64,000 nt of DNA, taken from NCBI RefSeq assembly GCF_000227685.2, contig NZ_CP007029.1, forward strand, positions 532,501-596,500, read 5' to 3'. The notes under the pieces are model-generated. The model was not told where the DNA came from and ran no database searches. It was given only the letters and a program-made list of their open reading frames with translations. Source of the DNA: Thioalkalivibrio paradoxus ARh 1. Lineage in GTDB: Bacteria; Pseudomonadota; Gammaproteobacteria; Ectothiorhodospirales; Ectothiorhodospiraceae. Within the stretch, counting starts at the first letter, position 1. Every line of letters starts with the position of its first letter. Of the stretch, positions 48,930 through 57,781 are shown in pieces. The position numbers were made by a program, and so were the translations under genes.

Positions 48930-50648
48930 TCAGTCGGACGCTACGTGCCGCTCCCGCAGGAAGCCGACGAGCTGCGAGCGTTGGATCTTGGAGGCTTCTG
49001 GATCCCGTCGCCCCTGGTACTCGATCACGCCTTCGTCCAGCGCGCGCTCGCCGATCACCAGCCGGTGGGGCAGGCCGATCAGTTCCATGTCCGCGAACAT
49101 CACGCCGGGGCGGATGTCGCGGTCGTCCAGCAGTACCGAGAAACCGGCGGCTTCGAGTTCGTCGTGCAGCGCGGCCGCCGCTTCGCGCACCCGCTGCGAC
49201 TTCTTCGCCCCGATCGGGCACAGCGCGATGTCGAAGGGTGCGAGCGCTGCCGGCCAGCAGATTCCGCGGTCGTCGTGGTTCTGCTCGATCGCAGCCGCGA
49301 CCACCCGCGAGACGCCGATCCCGTAGCAGCCCATCGTCACGACCCGCTCGCGGCCGGACTCGTCGAGCACGTTTGCGTTCAGCGCGCGGCTGTACTTGTC
49401 GCCCAACTGGAAGATATGCCCGACCTCGATCCCCCGGCGGATCCCCATCGGCCCGGAACCGTCCGGAGCCGCTTCGCCAGCGGTGATGTTGCGCAGGTCG
49501 GCGGTGGCCGGCAGCGGCAGGTCGCGCTCCCAGTTGACGCCGGTCAGGTGGAAGCCGTCGGCGTTGGCGCCGGTCACGAAGTCGGCGAGCCCGGCGACCC
49601 CGTGGTCGGCAAGCACCGGAAGCGGCAGCCCGACCGGCCCCAGCGACCCGGTGCCGGCGCCGATCGCCGCGCGGATTTCGGCATCGCCGGCCATGCGCAG
49701 GGGCGTCGCGATCCAGGGATGCTTTTCGGCCTTGACCGCATTCAGTTCGTGATCGCCGCGCAGCAGCACGGCGACCAGCGGCGCATCGGCCTCCGCGCTG
49801 GCCTCCAGCACCAGCGTCTTGACCGTCTGCGTGACCGGGATGCCTAGGAACGCGACCAAATCCTCGATGCTGTGCACGCCGGGGGTCGCCACCTTCTCCA
49901 GTGCCCGGCTGGGCGCCGGTGCCGGCGGCGGCGCCGCGGTCGGGGCGAGTTCGACATTGGCCGCATAGCCGCCTTCGGAGAAGGCGATGCTGTCCTCGCC
50001 GGAGTCGGCGAGCACGTGGAACTCGTGCGACGCGCTGCCGCCGATCGACCCGGTGTCGGCCTCGACGGCCCGGAACTCGAGTCCGCAGCGGCTGAAGATG
50101 CGGCTGTAGGCGGCATGCATCGCGTCGTAGGTGGCCTGCAGGCTCCCGGCATCGACGTGGAACGAATAGGCATCCTTCATCAGGAACTCGCGCGCACGCA
50201 TGATGCCGAAACGCGGCCGCCGCTCGTCGCGGAACTTGGTCTGGATCTGGTAGTAATTCACCGGCAGCTGCTTGTAGCTGCGAATCTCGCGCCGTACCAG
50301 GTCGGTGATCACCTCCTCGTGCGTCGGGCCGAAACAGAAGTCGCGCTGGTGCCGGTCCTGCAGCCGCAACAGCTCTGACCCATACTGCTCCCAGCGTCCC
50401 GACTCCTGCCACAGCTCGGCCGGCTGCACCGCCGGCATCAGCAGTTCCAGCGCGCCGGCCCGGTTCATTTCCTCACGCACGATCTGCTCGACCCGCCGCA
50501 ACACGCGCAGGCCCAGCGGCAGCCAGGTATACAGGCCGGAGGCGAGGCGGCGGATATAGCCCGCCCGAAGCAGCAGCTGGTGGCTGACGACCTCGGCCTC
50601 GGCCGGGGTCTCCTTCAAGGTGTTCAGGGGGAACTGCGAGACGCGCAT
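48930..50648 (-). CDS. proS: Prolyl-tRNA synthetase (bacterial type with editing domain)
   Basis: A 572-residue class II synthetase. Motif 2 is [21 protein letters not shown], cut here to its core [13 protein letters not shown]; motif 3 is [17 protein letters not shown]. The INS/YbaK-type editing domain is inserted at about residues 225-385. An anticodon-binding domain ends the protein. The ATG at 50648 gives the conserved MRVSQF start. A proline/alanine-rich linker of about 15 residues precedes the editing domain. Confidence 0.97.
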   Translation of the reverse strand: MRVSQFPLNTLKETPAEAEVVSHQLLLRAGYIRRLASGLYTWLPLGLRVLRRVEQIVREEMNRAGALELLMPAVQPAELWQESGRWEQYGSELLRLQDRHQRDFCFGPTHEEVITDLVRREIRSYKQLPVNYYQIQTKFRDERRPRFGIMRAREFLMKDAYSFHVDAGSLQATYDAMHAAYSRIFSRCGLEFRAVEADTGSIGGSASHEFHVLADSGEDSIAFSEGGYAANVELAPTAAPPPAPAPSRALEKVATPGVHSIEDLVAFLGIPVTQTVKTLVLEASAEADAPLVAVLLRGDHELNAVKAEKHPWIATPLRMAGDAEIRAAIGAGTGSLGPVGLPLPVLADHGVAGLADFVTGANADGFHLTGVNWERDLPLPATADLRNITAGEAAPDGSGPMGIRRGIEVGHIFQLGDKYSRALNANVLDESGRERVVTMGCYGIGVSRVVAAAIEQNHDDRGICWPAALAPFDIALCPIGAKKSQRVREAAAALHDELEAAGFSVLLDDRDIRPGVMFADMELIGLPHRLVIGERALDEGVIEYQGRRDPEASKIQRSQLVGFLRERHVASD

Positions 50649-50691
50649 GGGGGGATTCCGTCGGGATCGTGGTGGCAGGGCAGAAGCGGAC

Positions 50692-51033
50692 TCAGAAGGT
50701 GGAGCCGTTCCAGCCCCAGAGCTGGCGGCGGGCATCGCTGAATTCGATGTAGACCCGGTTCGGAGCCACGCCGAGCCGTTCCTGCAACCCGGTGCACAGG
50801 GCCTCGGACAGTTCCCGGGTACGCGCCTCGGGCAGTCCGATGCTCTTCAATTCGCAGTACGCGAGCGGCTCGGTGCTGCCGGCGAAGCGCATCGCCGCAT
50901 TGTGGACCAGGCGCACCATCACGTAGCCTTCGGGCTTTCCGAGCCACCGGGCCACCGCAGCCGAGAATTCTTCGGTCAGCGGTGAGGGGTCGGCCGGCAG
51001 CGGAACGTTGGTTTCTACGCTGAGCAGGGGCAT
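50692..51033 (-). CDS. MIF-like tautomerase (phenylpyruvate/dopachrome tautomerase family)
   Basis: A 113-residue protein that aligns over its full length with animal macrophage migration inhibitory factor: start [11 protein letters not shown] with the catalytic Pro2, [12 protein letters not shown] containing the substrate lysine, [24 protein letters not shown] and the ending GWNGSTF. Of the MIF CALC redox motif, only the second cysteine is kept (LAYC). The bacterial role is unknown. It lies 43 nt upstream of proS on the same strand. Confidence 0.9.
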   Translation of the reverse strand: MPLLSVETNVPLPADPSPLTEEFSAAVARWLGKPEGYVMVRLVHNAAMRFAGSTEPLAYCELKSIGLPEARTRELSEALCTGLQERLGVAPNRVYIEFSDARRQLWGWNGSTF

Positions 51034-51170
51034 GAGGGTGTCCGGGCGCCTGGGGGTTCGCCGCGCAATGGTAGCAGCTTGCCCGGCGCCTCGGGGAGCC
51101 ACGCGGCTGCTGGATCTGCACTACACTACTGGCGCTGGGGTTGAGGCTGCTGTTCGGGCCAGTGGGCATT

Positions 51171-51190
51171 ATATTAGAAAACGCTAATAT
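51171..51190. promoter_or_regulatory. Palindromic operator upstream of the RND efflux genes
   Basis: ATATTAG and CTAATAT flank AAAACG, a perfect 7-bp inverted repeat overlapping the AT-rich, -10-like TATATT (51170-51175), about 47 nt before the membrane fusion gene. The core TTAG-N6-CTAA is the same as at 23100-23113 upstream of soxAX, including the ACG/TCG just before CTAA, so both may bind one repressor. Confidence 0.7.
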
Positions 51191-51236
51191 CTAGGGATCC
51201 GGGCCCGGGTCCGCATTGAACCAACTGGGGAATGCC

Positions 51237-52292
51237 ATGACGCTTGAATCGATGAAACGGGGCGTGGCGGGGATCGCGCTGCTGGTGATGCCCGCGCTGG
51301 CGGGGGCGACCGACCTGCCGTTCCTGACCGCAACGGTGGAAAGGCAGACGCTGATGCAGGAGCGGATGGTCGATGGCCGGGTCGAGGCGGTGCGACGTTC
51401 GACCATCTCCGCCCAGACCTCGGGCCGGGTGCTCGAGATCAACTACGACGTCGACGACTTCGTCGAGCAGGGCGCGCTGGTGCTGGGCCTGAGCGACAGC
51501 GAGCAGCGGGCGCGGGTGCGCGCCGCGGAGGGCAGCCTCAGCGAGGCCCGCACGCGGTTCCAGGAGGCGCGTTCCGAGTTCGACCGCATCGAAACCATCT
51601 TCGCGGACGGGCTGGTGTCACAGACCGAGTTCGATCGGGCACGGGCGGCCAGGGATTCGGCGCGCGCGCGCGTGGAGTCCGCCGAGGCGTCGCTGGCCGA
51701 GGCGCGCGAACAGTTGGGGTACACAGAGGTCGTCGCGCCGTTCGCCGGCATCCTGACCGAGCGCCACGTCGAGGTCGGCGAGTCCGTGAGCCCGGGAACA
51801 CCGCTGATCACCGGAACCAGCCTCGATCAGCTGCGCGTCGAGATCAACGTGCCGCAGCGGTTGATCCACCATCTGCGCCGCTACCGCGAGGCGCATGTGG
51901 TGCTGGATACCGGGGAACGCATCGAGGTCGAAAGCCTGACGATCTTCCCGTACGCGGATCCGGCGGCCAACACCTTCCGCGTGCGGCTGAACCTGCCGGA
52001 GACCGAGCGGGATCTGGGGTTGTTCCCCGGCATGCTCGTGAAAGCCGCGGTCAAGCTGGGCGAGGACCGGCGACTGGTCGTGCCGTCCGAGGCCGTGGTG
52101 TTCCGCAGCGAGGTCGTCGCCGTTTATACGGTCGACCAGGAAGGGCGCGTCGGTTTCCGGCAGATCCGCGTCGGGCGCGAACTTCCGGAGGGTTTCGAAG
52201 TACTCGCGGGGCTGCGCGAGGGTGAGCAAATCGCGCTCGATCCGGTGCACGCCGGGATCTACCTGAAGGAAACGCAGCAGGTGTCCCGATGA
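51237..52292 (+). CDS. RND efflux periplasmic adaptor (membrane fusion protein)
   Basis: A 351-residue HlyD/AcrA-type adaptor. A signal peptide (about residues 6-25) is followed by the lipoyl half (VDGRVEAVRRSTISAQTSGRV), a coiled-coil hairpin (about 85-145, alternating EAR/ARE heptads), the second lipoyl half (GYTEVVAPFAGILTERHVEVGE in two stretches) and beta-barrel domains. It links the inner-membrane pump to an outer-membrane channel. There is no lipobox. The last four bases overlap the RND gene. No outer-membrane factor lies nearby. Confidence 0.93.
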   Translation: MTLESMKRGVAGIALLVMPALAGATDLPFLTATVERQTLMQERMVDGRVEAVRRSTISAQTSGRVLEINYDVDDFVEQGALVLGLSDSEQRARVRAAEGSLSEARTRFQEARSEFDRIETIFADGLVSQTEFDRARAARDSARARVESAEASLAEAREQLGYTEVVAPFAGILTERHVEVGESVSPGTPLITGTSLDQLRVEINVPQRLIHHLRRYREAHVVLDTGERIEVESLTIFPYADPAANTFRVRLNLPETERDLGLFPGMLVKAAVKLGEDRRLVVPSEAVVFRSEVVAVYTVDQEGRVGFRQIRVGRELPEGFEVLAGLREGEQIALDPVHAGIYLKETQQVSR

Positions 52293-55200
52293 GTGCGGAG
52301 GACAAGCCGATGGGGATCTCCGGGCGCATCGCCCAGAAGTTCCTGACGACGCAGATCACGCCGCTGCTGGCATTGGTGGGCCTGATGCTGGGGCTGTTCG
52401 CGGTGATGATCACCCCCCGCGAGGAAGAGCCTCAGATCAACGTCACCATCGCCGACGTGTTCATCCCGTTCCCCGGCGCGACCGCGGACGAGGTCGCGCA
52501 GTTGGTCGCGACCCCGGCCGAACAGGTGCTGTCCGAGATCGAGGGGATCGACGACATCTTCTCGACCTCGCAGCCGAACATGGCCAAGATCACGGTGCAG
52601 TTCAAGGTGGGCGAGGACCGGACCGACGCGCTGGTACGGCTGTACACGCAGGTGTTCTCGAACCAGGACTGGCTGCCGCAGAATCTGGGCGTCGGCGAGC
52701 CGCTGATCAAGCCGATGGGCATCGACGACGTGCCGATCGTCACCGTGACGCTGTGGACCGAGGACGAAACCCGCGGCGGGCACGATCTCGCCGCGGTCGC
52801 GCATGCGATCGAGTCGGAATTGAAGCGGGTTCCGGGAACCCGCGACATCTATACCGTGGGCGGGCCGGATCACGTCGTCCACGTGCGTTTCCGTCCGGAG
52901 GCGCTCGCCGGTTACAGCCTGTCGGTCGACGAACTGCGCAATGCGCTGCAGGCGAGCAACTTCAGCCGCGACGCCGGCGCACTGTTCCAGGATAACCAGG
53001 AAATCCTGGTCCAGGCCGGCGACTTCATCACGCGGGCCGAGGACTTCGGCAGCCTGGTGGTGGGAATGCACAACGGCCGGCCGGTCTACCTGGACGACGT
53101 CGCCGAGGTCGTCCAGGGTCCGGGCTACGCGACGCAGCACGTGAGCTACGCAGTTGGCGCCGCGGCCGACCGGGAGGCCCATCTCGGCCACATGCACCCG
53201 GCAGTCACGGTCGCGATCGCGAAGCAGCCGGGTACCAACGCGGTCGACATCGCGAACGCGCTGGTCGATCGCCTCGAGCAATTGCGCGGCACCTACATCC
53301 CGGACGGAATCGAGACGACGATCACGCGCAACTACGGCGCGACCGCGGATCAGAAAGCGAAGACGCTGATCCAGAAGCTGATCTTCGCGACGGCTTCGGT
53401 GGTGGTGCTGGTCTGGATCGCGCTCGGCTGGCGCGAGGCCTTCATCGTCGGCACCGCGGTGGTGATCACGCTGGCCATTACGCTGTTCGCCTCCTGGGCC
53501 TGGGGCTTCACGCTGAACCGGGTGTCGCTGTTCGCGCTGATCTTCTCGATCGGGATCCTGGTCGACGACGCGATCGTGGTGGTGGAGAACATCCACCGGC
53601 ACATGAGCATGGGCAAGAAGAAGTTCCTGGAGGCGATCCCGGCCGCGGTCGACGAGGTCGGCGGGCCGACCATCCTCGCGACCTTTACCGTGATCGCGGC
53701 ACTGTTGCCGATGGCCTTCGTCACCGGGCTGATGGGGCCCTACATGAGCCCGATCCCGATCAACGCCAGCCTCGGGATGATCATCTCGCTGGCGGTGGCG
53801 TACGTGGTCACGCCCTGGCTTACCTACAAGGTGCTGCGGCGCCAGGCCGAACTGCACGAACGCGCGATCGAAGCCGGCCATGACGAGCACAGCGACGAGC
53901 AGGCGTCGAAGAAGCTGGCGAGGCTGTTCGACCTGATCCTGCGCCCGTTCCTTGGTGAATCCCGCAAGGCGGTGCTGTCGCGGATGGTGATGCTGGGCGG
54001 CACCGTGGTGCTGATCCTGGGTTCGGTGTCGCTGGTGTACTTCCAGGTGGTGGTGCTGAAGATGCTGCCGTTCGACGACAAGTCCGAGTTCCAGGTCGTG
54101 CTCGACATGCCGGAAGGAACCAGCCTCGAGCACACCAAGCAGGTGCTGAGCGAGATGGGGGACTACCTGCGTGCGGTGCCGGAGGTTCGCGACGTGCAGG
54201 TCTATGCCGGCACCGCCGCGCCGATCAACTTCAACGGTCTGGTGCGGCAGTACTACCTGCGTGAGGGCGCCCACGTCGGCGACATCCAGGTCAACCTGAC
54301 CGACGCCAAGGAGCGCGCCCGCAAGAGCCACGACATCGCGCTGTCGGTGCGTCCGGAGATCAACGCGATCGTGGATCGCCACGGCGGACGCGTGAAAGTG
54401 GTCGAAGTGCCGCCGGGGCCGCCGGTGATGTCGCCGATCGTTGCCGAGATCTACGGCCCCGATTACGACGGCCAGATCGCGATTGCGCACAAGGTCCGCG
54501 AGCTGTTCAAGAACACCCAGAACATCACCGACATCGACGACTCGGTCGAGTATCCCGGTCCCAAACGGATCCTGAGGGTCGACCGCGAACGCGCCGCGCA
54601 TCTGGGGGTTTCGCAGAAGACGGTGGTGTCCGCGGTGCAGACCGCGCTGGCCGGCGAGGACGTGACCTTCCTCTACGGGACCAATGTGAAGTACGCGGTG
54701 CCGGTGCGCCTGCAGTTCGAGGAGGCCGACATGGCCGATCTCGAGGCGGTGCTCGGCCTGCATGTGCGCGCGCAGAACGGCGCGCTGGTGCCGATCTCCG
54801 AGGTGGTCGAAGTCGTCGATACCACACGCGAGCATTCGATCCACCACAAGAACCTGTTGCCGGTCGTCTACGTGGTCGGCGACCAGGCCGGGGGCGTGGA
54901 CAGCCCGCTGTACGGGATGTTCGACCTGTTCTTCCAGCTGCGCGAGATGCCGATGGCCTTCGGCGAGCCCTTGACCCAGCTGTTCATCGACCAGCCGGAC
55001 AACCCCTACGGCTTCAGTCTGAAGTGGGACGGCGAATGGCAGGTGACCTACGAGACCTTCCGCGACATGGGCATCGCCTACTCGGTGGGTCTGCTGCTGA
55101 TCTACCTGTTGGTGGTGGCCCAGTTCCGGTCGTACATGGTGCCGCTGATCATCATGGCGCCGATCCCGCTGACCGTGATCGGGGTGATGCCGGGGCATGC

Positions 55201-55576
55201 GCTCATGGACGCCTTCTTCATGGACGCGAAGTTCACCGCAACGTCGATGATCGGAATGATCGCGCTGGCGGGAATCATCGTCCGCAACTCGATCCTGCTG
55301 GTCGATTTCATCAACGACGAGATCCGCCGCGGTGTCGCGGTGATCGACGCGGTGGTGAATGCCGGAGCGGTTCGGGCCAAGCCGATCGTGCTGACCGGCC
55401 TCGCGGCAATGGTCGGTGCGGGCTTCATCATCGACGACCCGATCTTCAGCGGGCTGGCGATTTCGCTGATCTTCGGCATCCTGGTCTCCACGCTGCTGAC
55501 GTTGGTGATCATCCCGGTGCTGTACTACCTGTACGTGCGCTCGCGGGTCGATCTGATCAAGGCGCAGGAGGCCTGA
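52289..55576 (+). CDS. RND family efflux permease
   Basis: A 1095-residue inner-membrane pump with 12 predicted helices and two large periplasmic loops. Conserved features are GILVDDAIVVVENIHRHM in helix 4 with the paired aspartates of the proton relay, GATADEVAQLVATPAEQ in the first porter domain, and GIIVRNSILLVDFIN in the C-terminal half. It belongs to the AcrB/HAE-like group rather than the heavy-metal CusA group. The substrate is unknown. It is coupled to the adaptor by an ATGA overlap. Confidence 0.94.
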   Translation: MSAEDKPMGISGRIAQKFLTTQITPLLALVGLMLGLFAVMITPREEEPQINVTIADVFIPFPGATADEVAQLVATPAEQVLSEIEGIDDIFSTSQPNMAKITVQFKVGEDRTDALVRLYTQVFSNQDWLPQNLGVGEPLIKPMGIDDVPIVTVTLWTEDETRGGHDLAAVAHAIESELKRVPGTRDIYTVGGPDHVVHVRFRPEALAGYSLSVDELRNALQASNFSRDAGALFQDNQEILVQAGDFITRAEDFGSLVVGMHNGRPVYLDDVAEVVQGPGYATQHVSYAVGAAADREAHLGHMHPAVTVAIAKQPGTNAVDIANALVDRLEQLRGTYIPDGIETTITRNYGATADQKAKTLIQKLIFATASVVVLVWIALGWREAFIVGTAVVITLAITLFASWAWGFTLNRVSLFALIFSIGILVDDAIVVVENIHRHMSMGKKKFLEAIPAAVDEVGGPTILATFTVIAALLPMAFVTGLMGPYMSPIPINASLGMIISLAVAYVVTPWLTYKVLRRQAELHERAIEAGHDEHSDEQASKKLARLFDLILRPFLGESRKAVLSRMVMLGGTVVLILGSVSLVYFQVVVLKMLPFDDKSEFQVVLDMPEGTSLEHTKQVLSEMGDYLRAVPEVRDVQVYAGTAAPINFNGLVRQYYLREGAHVGDIQVNLTDAKERARKSHDIALSVRPEINAIVDRHGGRVKVVEVPPGPPVMSPIVAEIYGPDYDGQIAIAHKVRELFKNTQNITDIDDSVEYPGPKRILRVDRERAAHLGVSQKTVVSAVQTALAGEDVTFLYGTNVKYAVPVRLQFEEADMADLEAVLGLHVRAQNGALVPISEVVEVVDTTREHSIHHKNLLPVVYVVGDQAGGVDSPLYGMFDLFFQLREMPMAFGEPLTQLFIDQPDNPYGFSLKWDGEWQVTYETFRDMGIAYSVGLLLIYLLVVAQFRSYMVPLIIMAPIPLTVIGVMPGHALMDAFFMDAKFTATSMIGMIALAGIIVRNSILLVDFINDEIRRGVAVIDAVVNAGAVRAKPIVLTGLAAMVGAGFIIDDPIFSGLAISLIFGILVSTLLTLVIIPVLYYLYVRSRVDLIKAQEA

Positions 55577-55583
55577 CGCCATG

Positions 55584-55605
55584 CCCCGGTGCGTCTGCAC
55601 CGGGG
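55584..55605 (+). terminator. Stem-loop after the RND operon
   Basis: CCCCGGTGC and GCACCGGGG form a perfect 9-bp stem with a GTCT tetraloop, eight nt after the RND stop codon. No T tract follows, so termination may need another factor, or the hairpin protects the mRNA end. Confidence 0.6.
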
Positions 55606-55674
55606 CGGCGGCCGCGATGCCCGGGAAGGGAGGCGCGGCCGCCAGCAGTCGCCGGAAACCCGCGGAGGTGAGCC

Positions 55675-56559
55675 ATGGACCGATCCCTGCTGAGCCTGGC
55701 GCTGATCGTTGCGGTGGCCTACGGGGTGTTCGTCGCGTTCCTGTACCTGACACAGGAGCGCCTGATCTATTTCCCGGTCGCCACGCTCGCGACCACGCCC
55801 GAGCGCCACGGTCTGGCGTACGAGGACGTGGAACTGGCCGCGGAGGATGGCGTGCGGCTGCACGGCTGGTTCGTGCCGGCACCGGAGGCTCGCGCCACCC
55901 TGCTGTTCTTTCACGGCAATGGCGGCAACCTGTCCCACCGCATCGATTCGCTGCAGATCTTCCATGATCTGGGGCTGTCGGCGTTCATCCTCAGCTACCG
56001 CGGCTACGGGCGTAGCGAGGGGCGACCGAGCGAGACCGGCACCCGTCTCGACGCGAATGCCGCCTGGCGGCATCTGCGCGAGGAACGCGGTGTCTCCGCG
56101 TCGGAGATCGTCGTGTTCGGGCGCTCGCTGGGCGCGGCGGTGGGCGCCGAACTCGCCTCCCGGGAAACGCCCGGTGCGGTGATTCTCGAATCGCCGTTCA
56201 CCAGCGCGGCCGACCTCGGCGCCGAGGTCTATCCCTGGCTGCCGGTGCGCCTGCTGCTCCGCCACGAATACGATGTGCTCGGCCCGGCGCAGGCCATCCG
56301 CTCGCCGCTGCTGGTGGTGCACAGCCGCGACGACGAGATCGTGCCGTTCGCACACGGCCGCGCGATCTCGGACGTCACCGGGGCCGACCTGCTGGAATTG
56401 CGCGGCGGGCACAACGACGCGTTCCTGCGCAGCCGCACGCGGTATGTCGAGGGGCTGCGGGCCTTCCTCGACACCGCGTTTGCGCCACGAGCGCAGGGGC
56501 TGCGCGCACCCGCGGCCGAGCACCGCCTGGTTCGGCTCGAGCTGCGCCGGCTGCAATAG
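55675..56559 (+). CDS. Alpha/beta hydrolase, membrane-anchored (BEM46/YfhR-like)
   Basis: A 294-residue hydrolase. An N-terminal membrane helix (about residues 5-25) is followed by the pattern ERLIYFPV typical of this group. The nucleophile is in VFGRSLGAAVG, the acid in VHSRDDEIVPF and the histidine in LRGGHNDAF. The oxyanion segment is FFHGNGGNLSHR. The substrate is not known. GGAGG precedes the ATG. It follows the RND operon after a hairpin and converges with the phospholipase-D gene. Confidence 0.9.
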   Translation: MDRSLLSLALIVAVAYGVFVAFLYLTQERLIYFPVATLATTPERHGLAYEDVELAAEDGVRLHGWFVPAPEARATLLFFHGNGGNLSHRIDSLQIFHDLGLSAFILSYRGYGRSEGRPSETGTRLDANAAWRHLREERGVSASEIVVFGRSLGAAVGAELASRETPGAVILESPFTSAADLGAEVYPWLPVRLLLRHEYDVLGPAQAIRSPLLVVHSRDDEIVPFAHGRAISDVTGADLLELRGGHNDAFLRSRTRYVEGLRAFLDTAFAPRAQGLRAPAAEHRLVRLELRRLQ

Positions 56560-56590
56560 AGGCAGCGGCAGGGCTTGGGGCCTGCGTTCG

Positions 56591-57781
56591 TCAGCGCTGC
56601 GCGGACGGCGGATGGCGCAGCGCGCGCCGGTAGCTCCACTGGACCAGCAGGTCGTCCAGGCTGCCTAGCAGCCGCTCCAGCAGGCGCTGGCGAAGGCCGC
56701 GCTCCTGCCACGCGGCAAAGGTCCATTCCTCGCTGAGCGTGAAGTCGTGCCGGAACACCGCAGCCAGGTCCTCCACCGTCATCGGGTCGGTGAGCGCCTG
56801 ATTCGCTTCCAGATTCCAGCGCAGCGTCCAGTGGTCGAGGTTGCTGGAGCCGATGCTGGCCCAGTCGTCGCAGAGCACCATTTTCGCGTGCAGGAACCGG
56901 GGCTGGTACTCGAAAATGCGCACGCCCGCCTGAAGCAGCCGCCCGTAGAAACGGCGCCCCGCATGCCAGACCGCCGGATGGTCGTTGCATGGACCGGCGA
57001 GCAGCAGGCGCACGTCGACCCCGCGGCGGACCGCGCGTTTCAGCGCCCTGCGCAGGCGCCGGGTGGGGGCGAAATAGGCGGTTGCGATCCAGACGCGGCT
57101 GCGGGCCTTGCCGATCTGCGCCAGCACCGCCCTCAGCACCGCCTGTCCCCCCGCGCCGACGTGGCCCAGCACCCGCCCGTCCGGCGTCGTGGGCGCCGGC
57201 GGGGTGGCCGGGCCGGGGAATGCGATGGCATCCCGGCCCCACTGTCGCCAGCCGTCGGCGAACAGGCGCTGCCAGTCGGCAACGCAGGGCCCCTCCAGCG
57301 CCAGCATCACTTCGTGCCAATGCGCCCCTGCGCCCCGGGCCACCGGGTCGAAGGCGTCGGTGATGCCCATGCCGCCGACGAAGGCGACCCGCCCGTCGAC
57401 CAGCAGCAGCTTGCGGTGGTCCCGGAACAGAGCGACACGCCAGCGGACCCAGCCCAGCGGGTTGTGGAACGCCAGCCGGACTCCCGCTGCGGTGAGGCGA
57501 CTGCGCTCGGCCGATCCCAGACCCTGGGCGCCAAAGCCGTCGAGCAGCAGGTGCACGTCCACCCCGCGCCGGGCCGCAGCCGCCAGCGCGCCGATGAAAT
57601 GCTCGGCGGTGGTCCCGGAGTCGACCAGATACATCTCGAGCAGCACCTGCTCGCGCGCGGTCTCGATCGCCTCCAGCATCGCCGGGATGAAGGTGCCGCC
57701 ATCGACCAGCAGCTGGTAGCGGTGCGGTCCGCGGGGCGGGAATCCGCTGCGCTGCCATGGCCGCATCCGCGGTCGGGTCAC
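56591..57781 (-). CDS. Cardiolipin synthase ClsB-like phospholipase D family protein
   Basis: A 396-residue enzyme with two HKD motifs, HRKLLLVDGRVAFVGG and HAKMVLCDDWASIGSSN, as in ClsB and related PLD-family phosphatidyltransferases. There are no N-terminal membrane helices, which fits ClsB rather than ClsA. The start is a GTG that overlaps the stop of the upstream SpmA-SpmB gene as GTGA, indicating translational coupling; ATG 57766 is the alternative. A product such as cardiolipin is likely but not certain. Confidence 0.9.
   Translation of the reverse strand: MTRPRMRPWQRSGFPPRGPHRYQLLVDGGTFIPAMLEAIETAREQVLLEMYLVDSGTTAEHFIGALAAAARRGVDVHLLLDGFGAQGLGSAERSRLTAAGVRLAFHNPLGWVRWRVALFRDHRKLLLVDGRVAFVGGMGITDAFDPVARGAGAHWHEVMLALEGPCVADWQRLFADGWRQWGRDAIAFPGPATPPAPTTPDGRVLGHVGAGGQAVLRAVLAQIGKARSRVWIATAYFAPTRRLRRALKRAVRRGVDVRLLLAGPCNDHPAVWHAGRRFYGRLLQAGVRIFEYQPRFLHAKMVLCDDWASIGSSNLDHWTLRWNLEANQALTDPMTVEDLAAVFRHDFTLSEEWTFAAWQERGLRQRLLERLLGSLDDLLVQWSYRRALRHPPSAQR

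Noticed and set aside
52259-55882. A 1207-codon open frame on the minus strand opposite the RND permease
   Set aside because: It is the GC-rich antisense shadow of a clearly recognised permease gene; the translation is dominated by His, Arg, Asp and Val repeats and has no domain.
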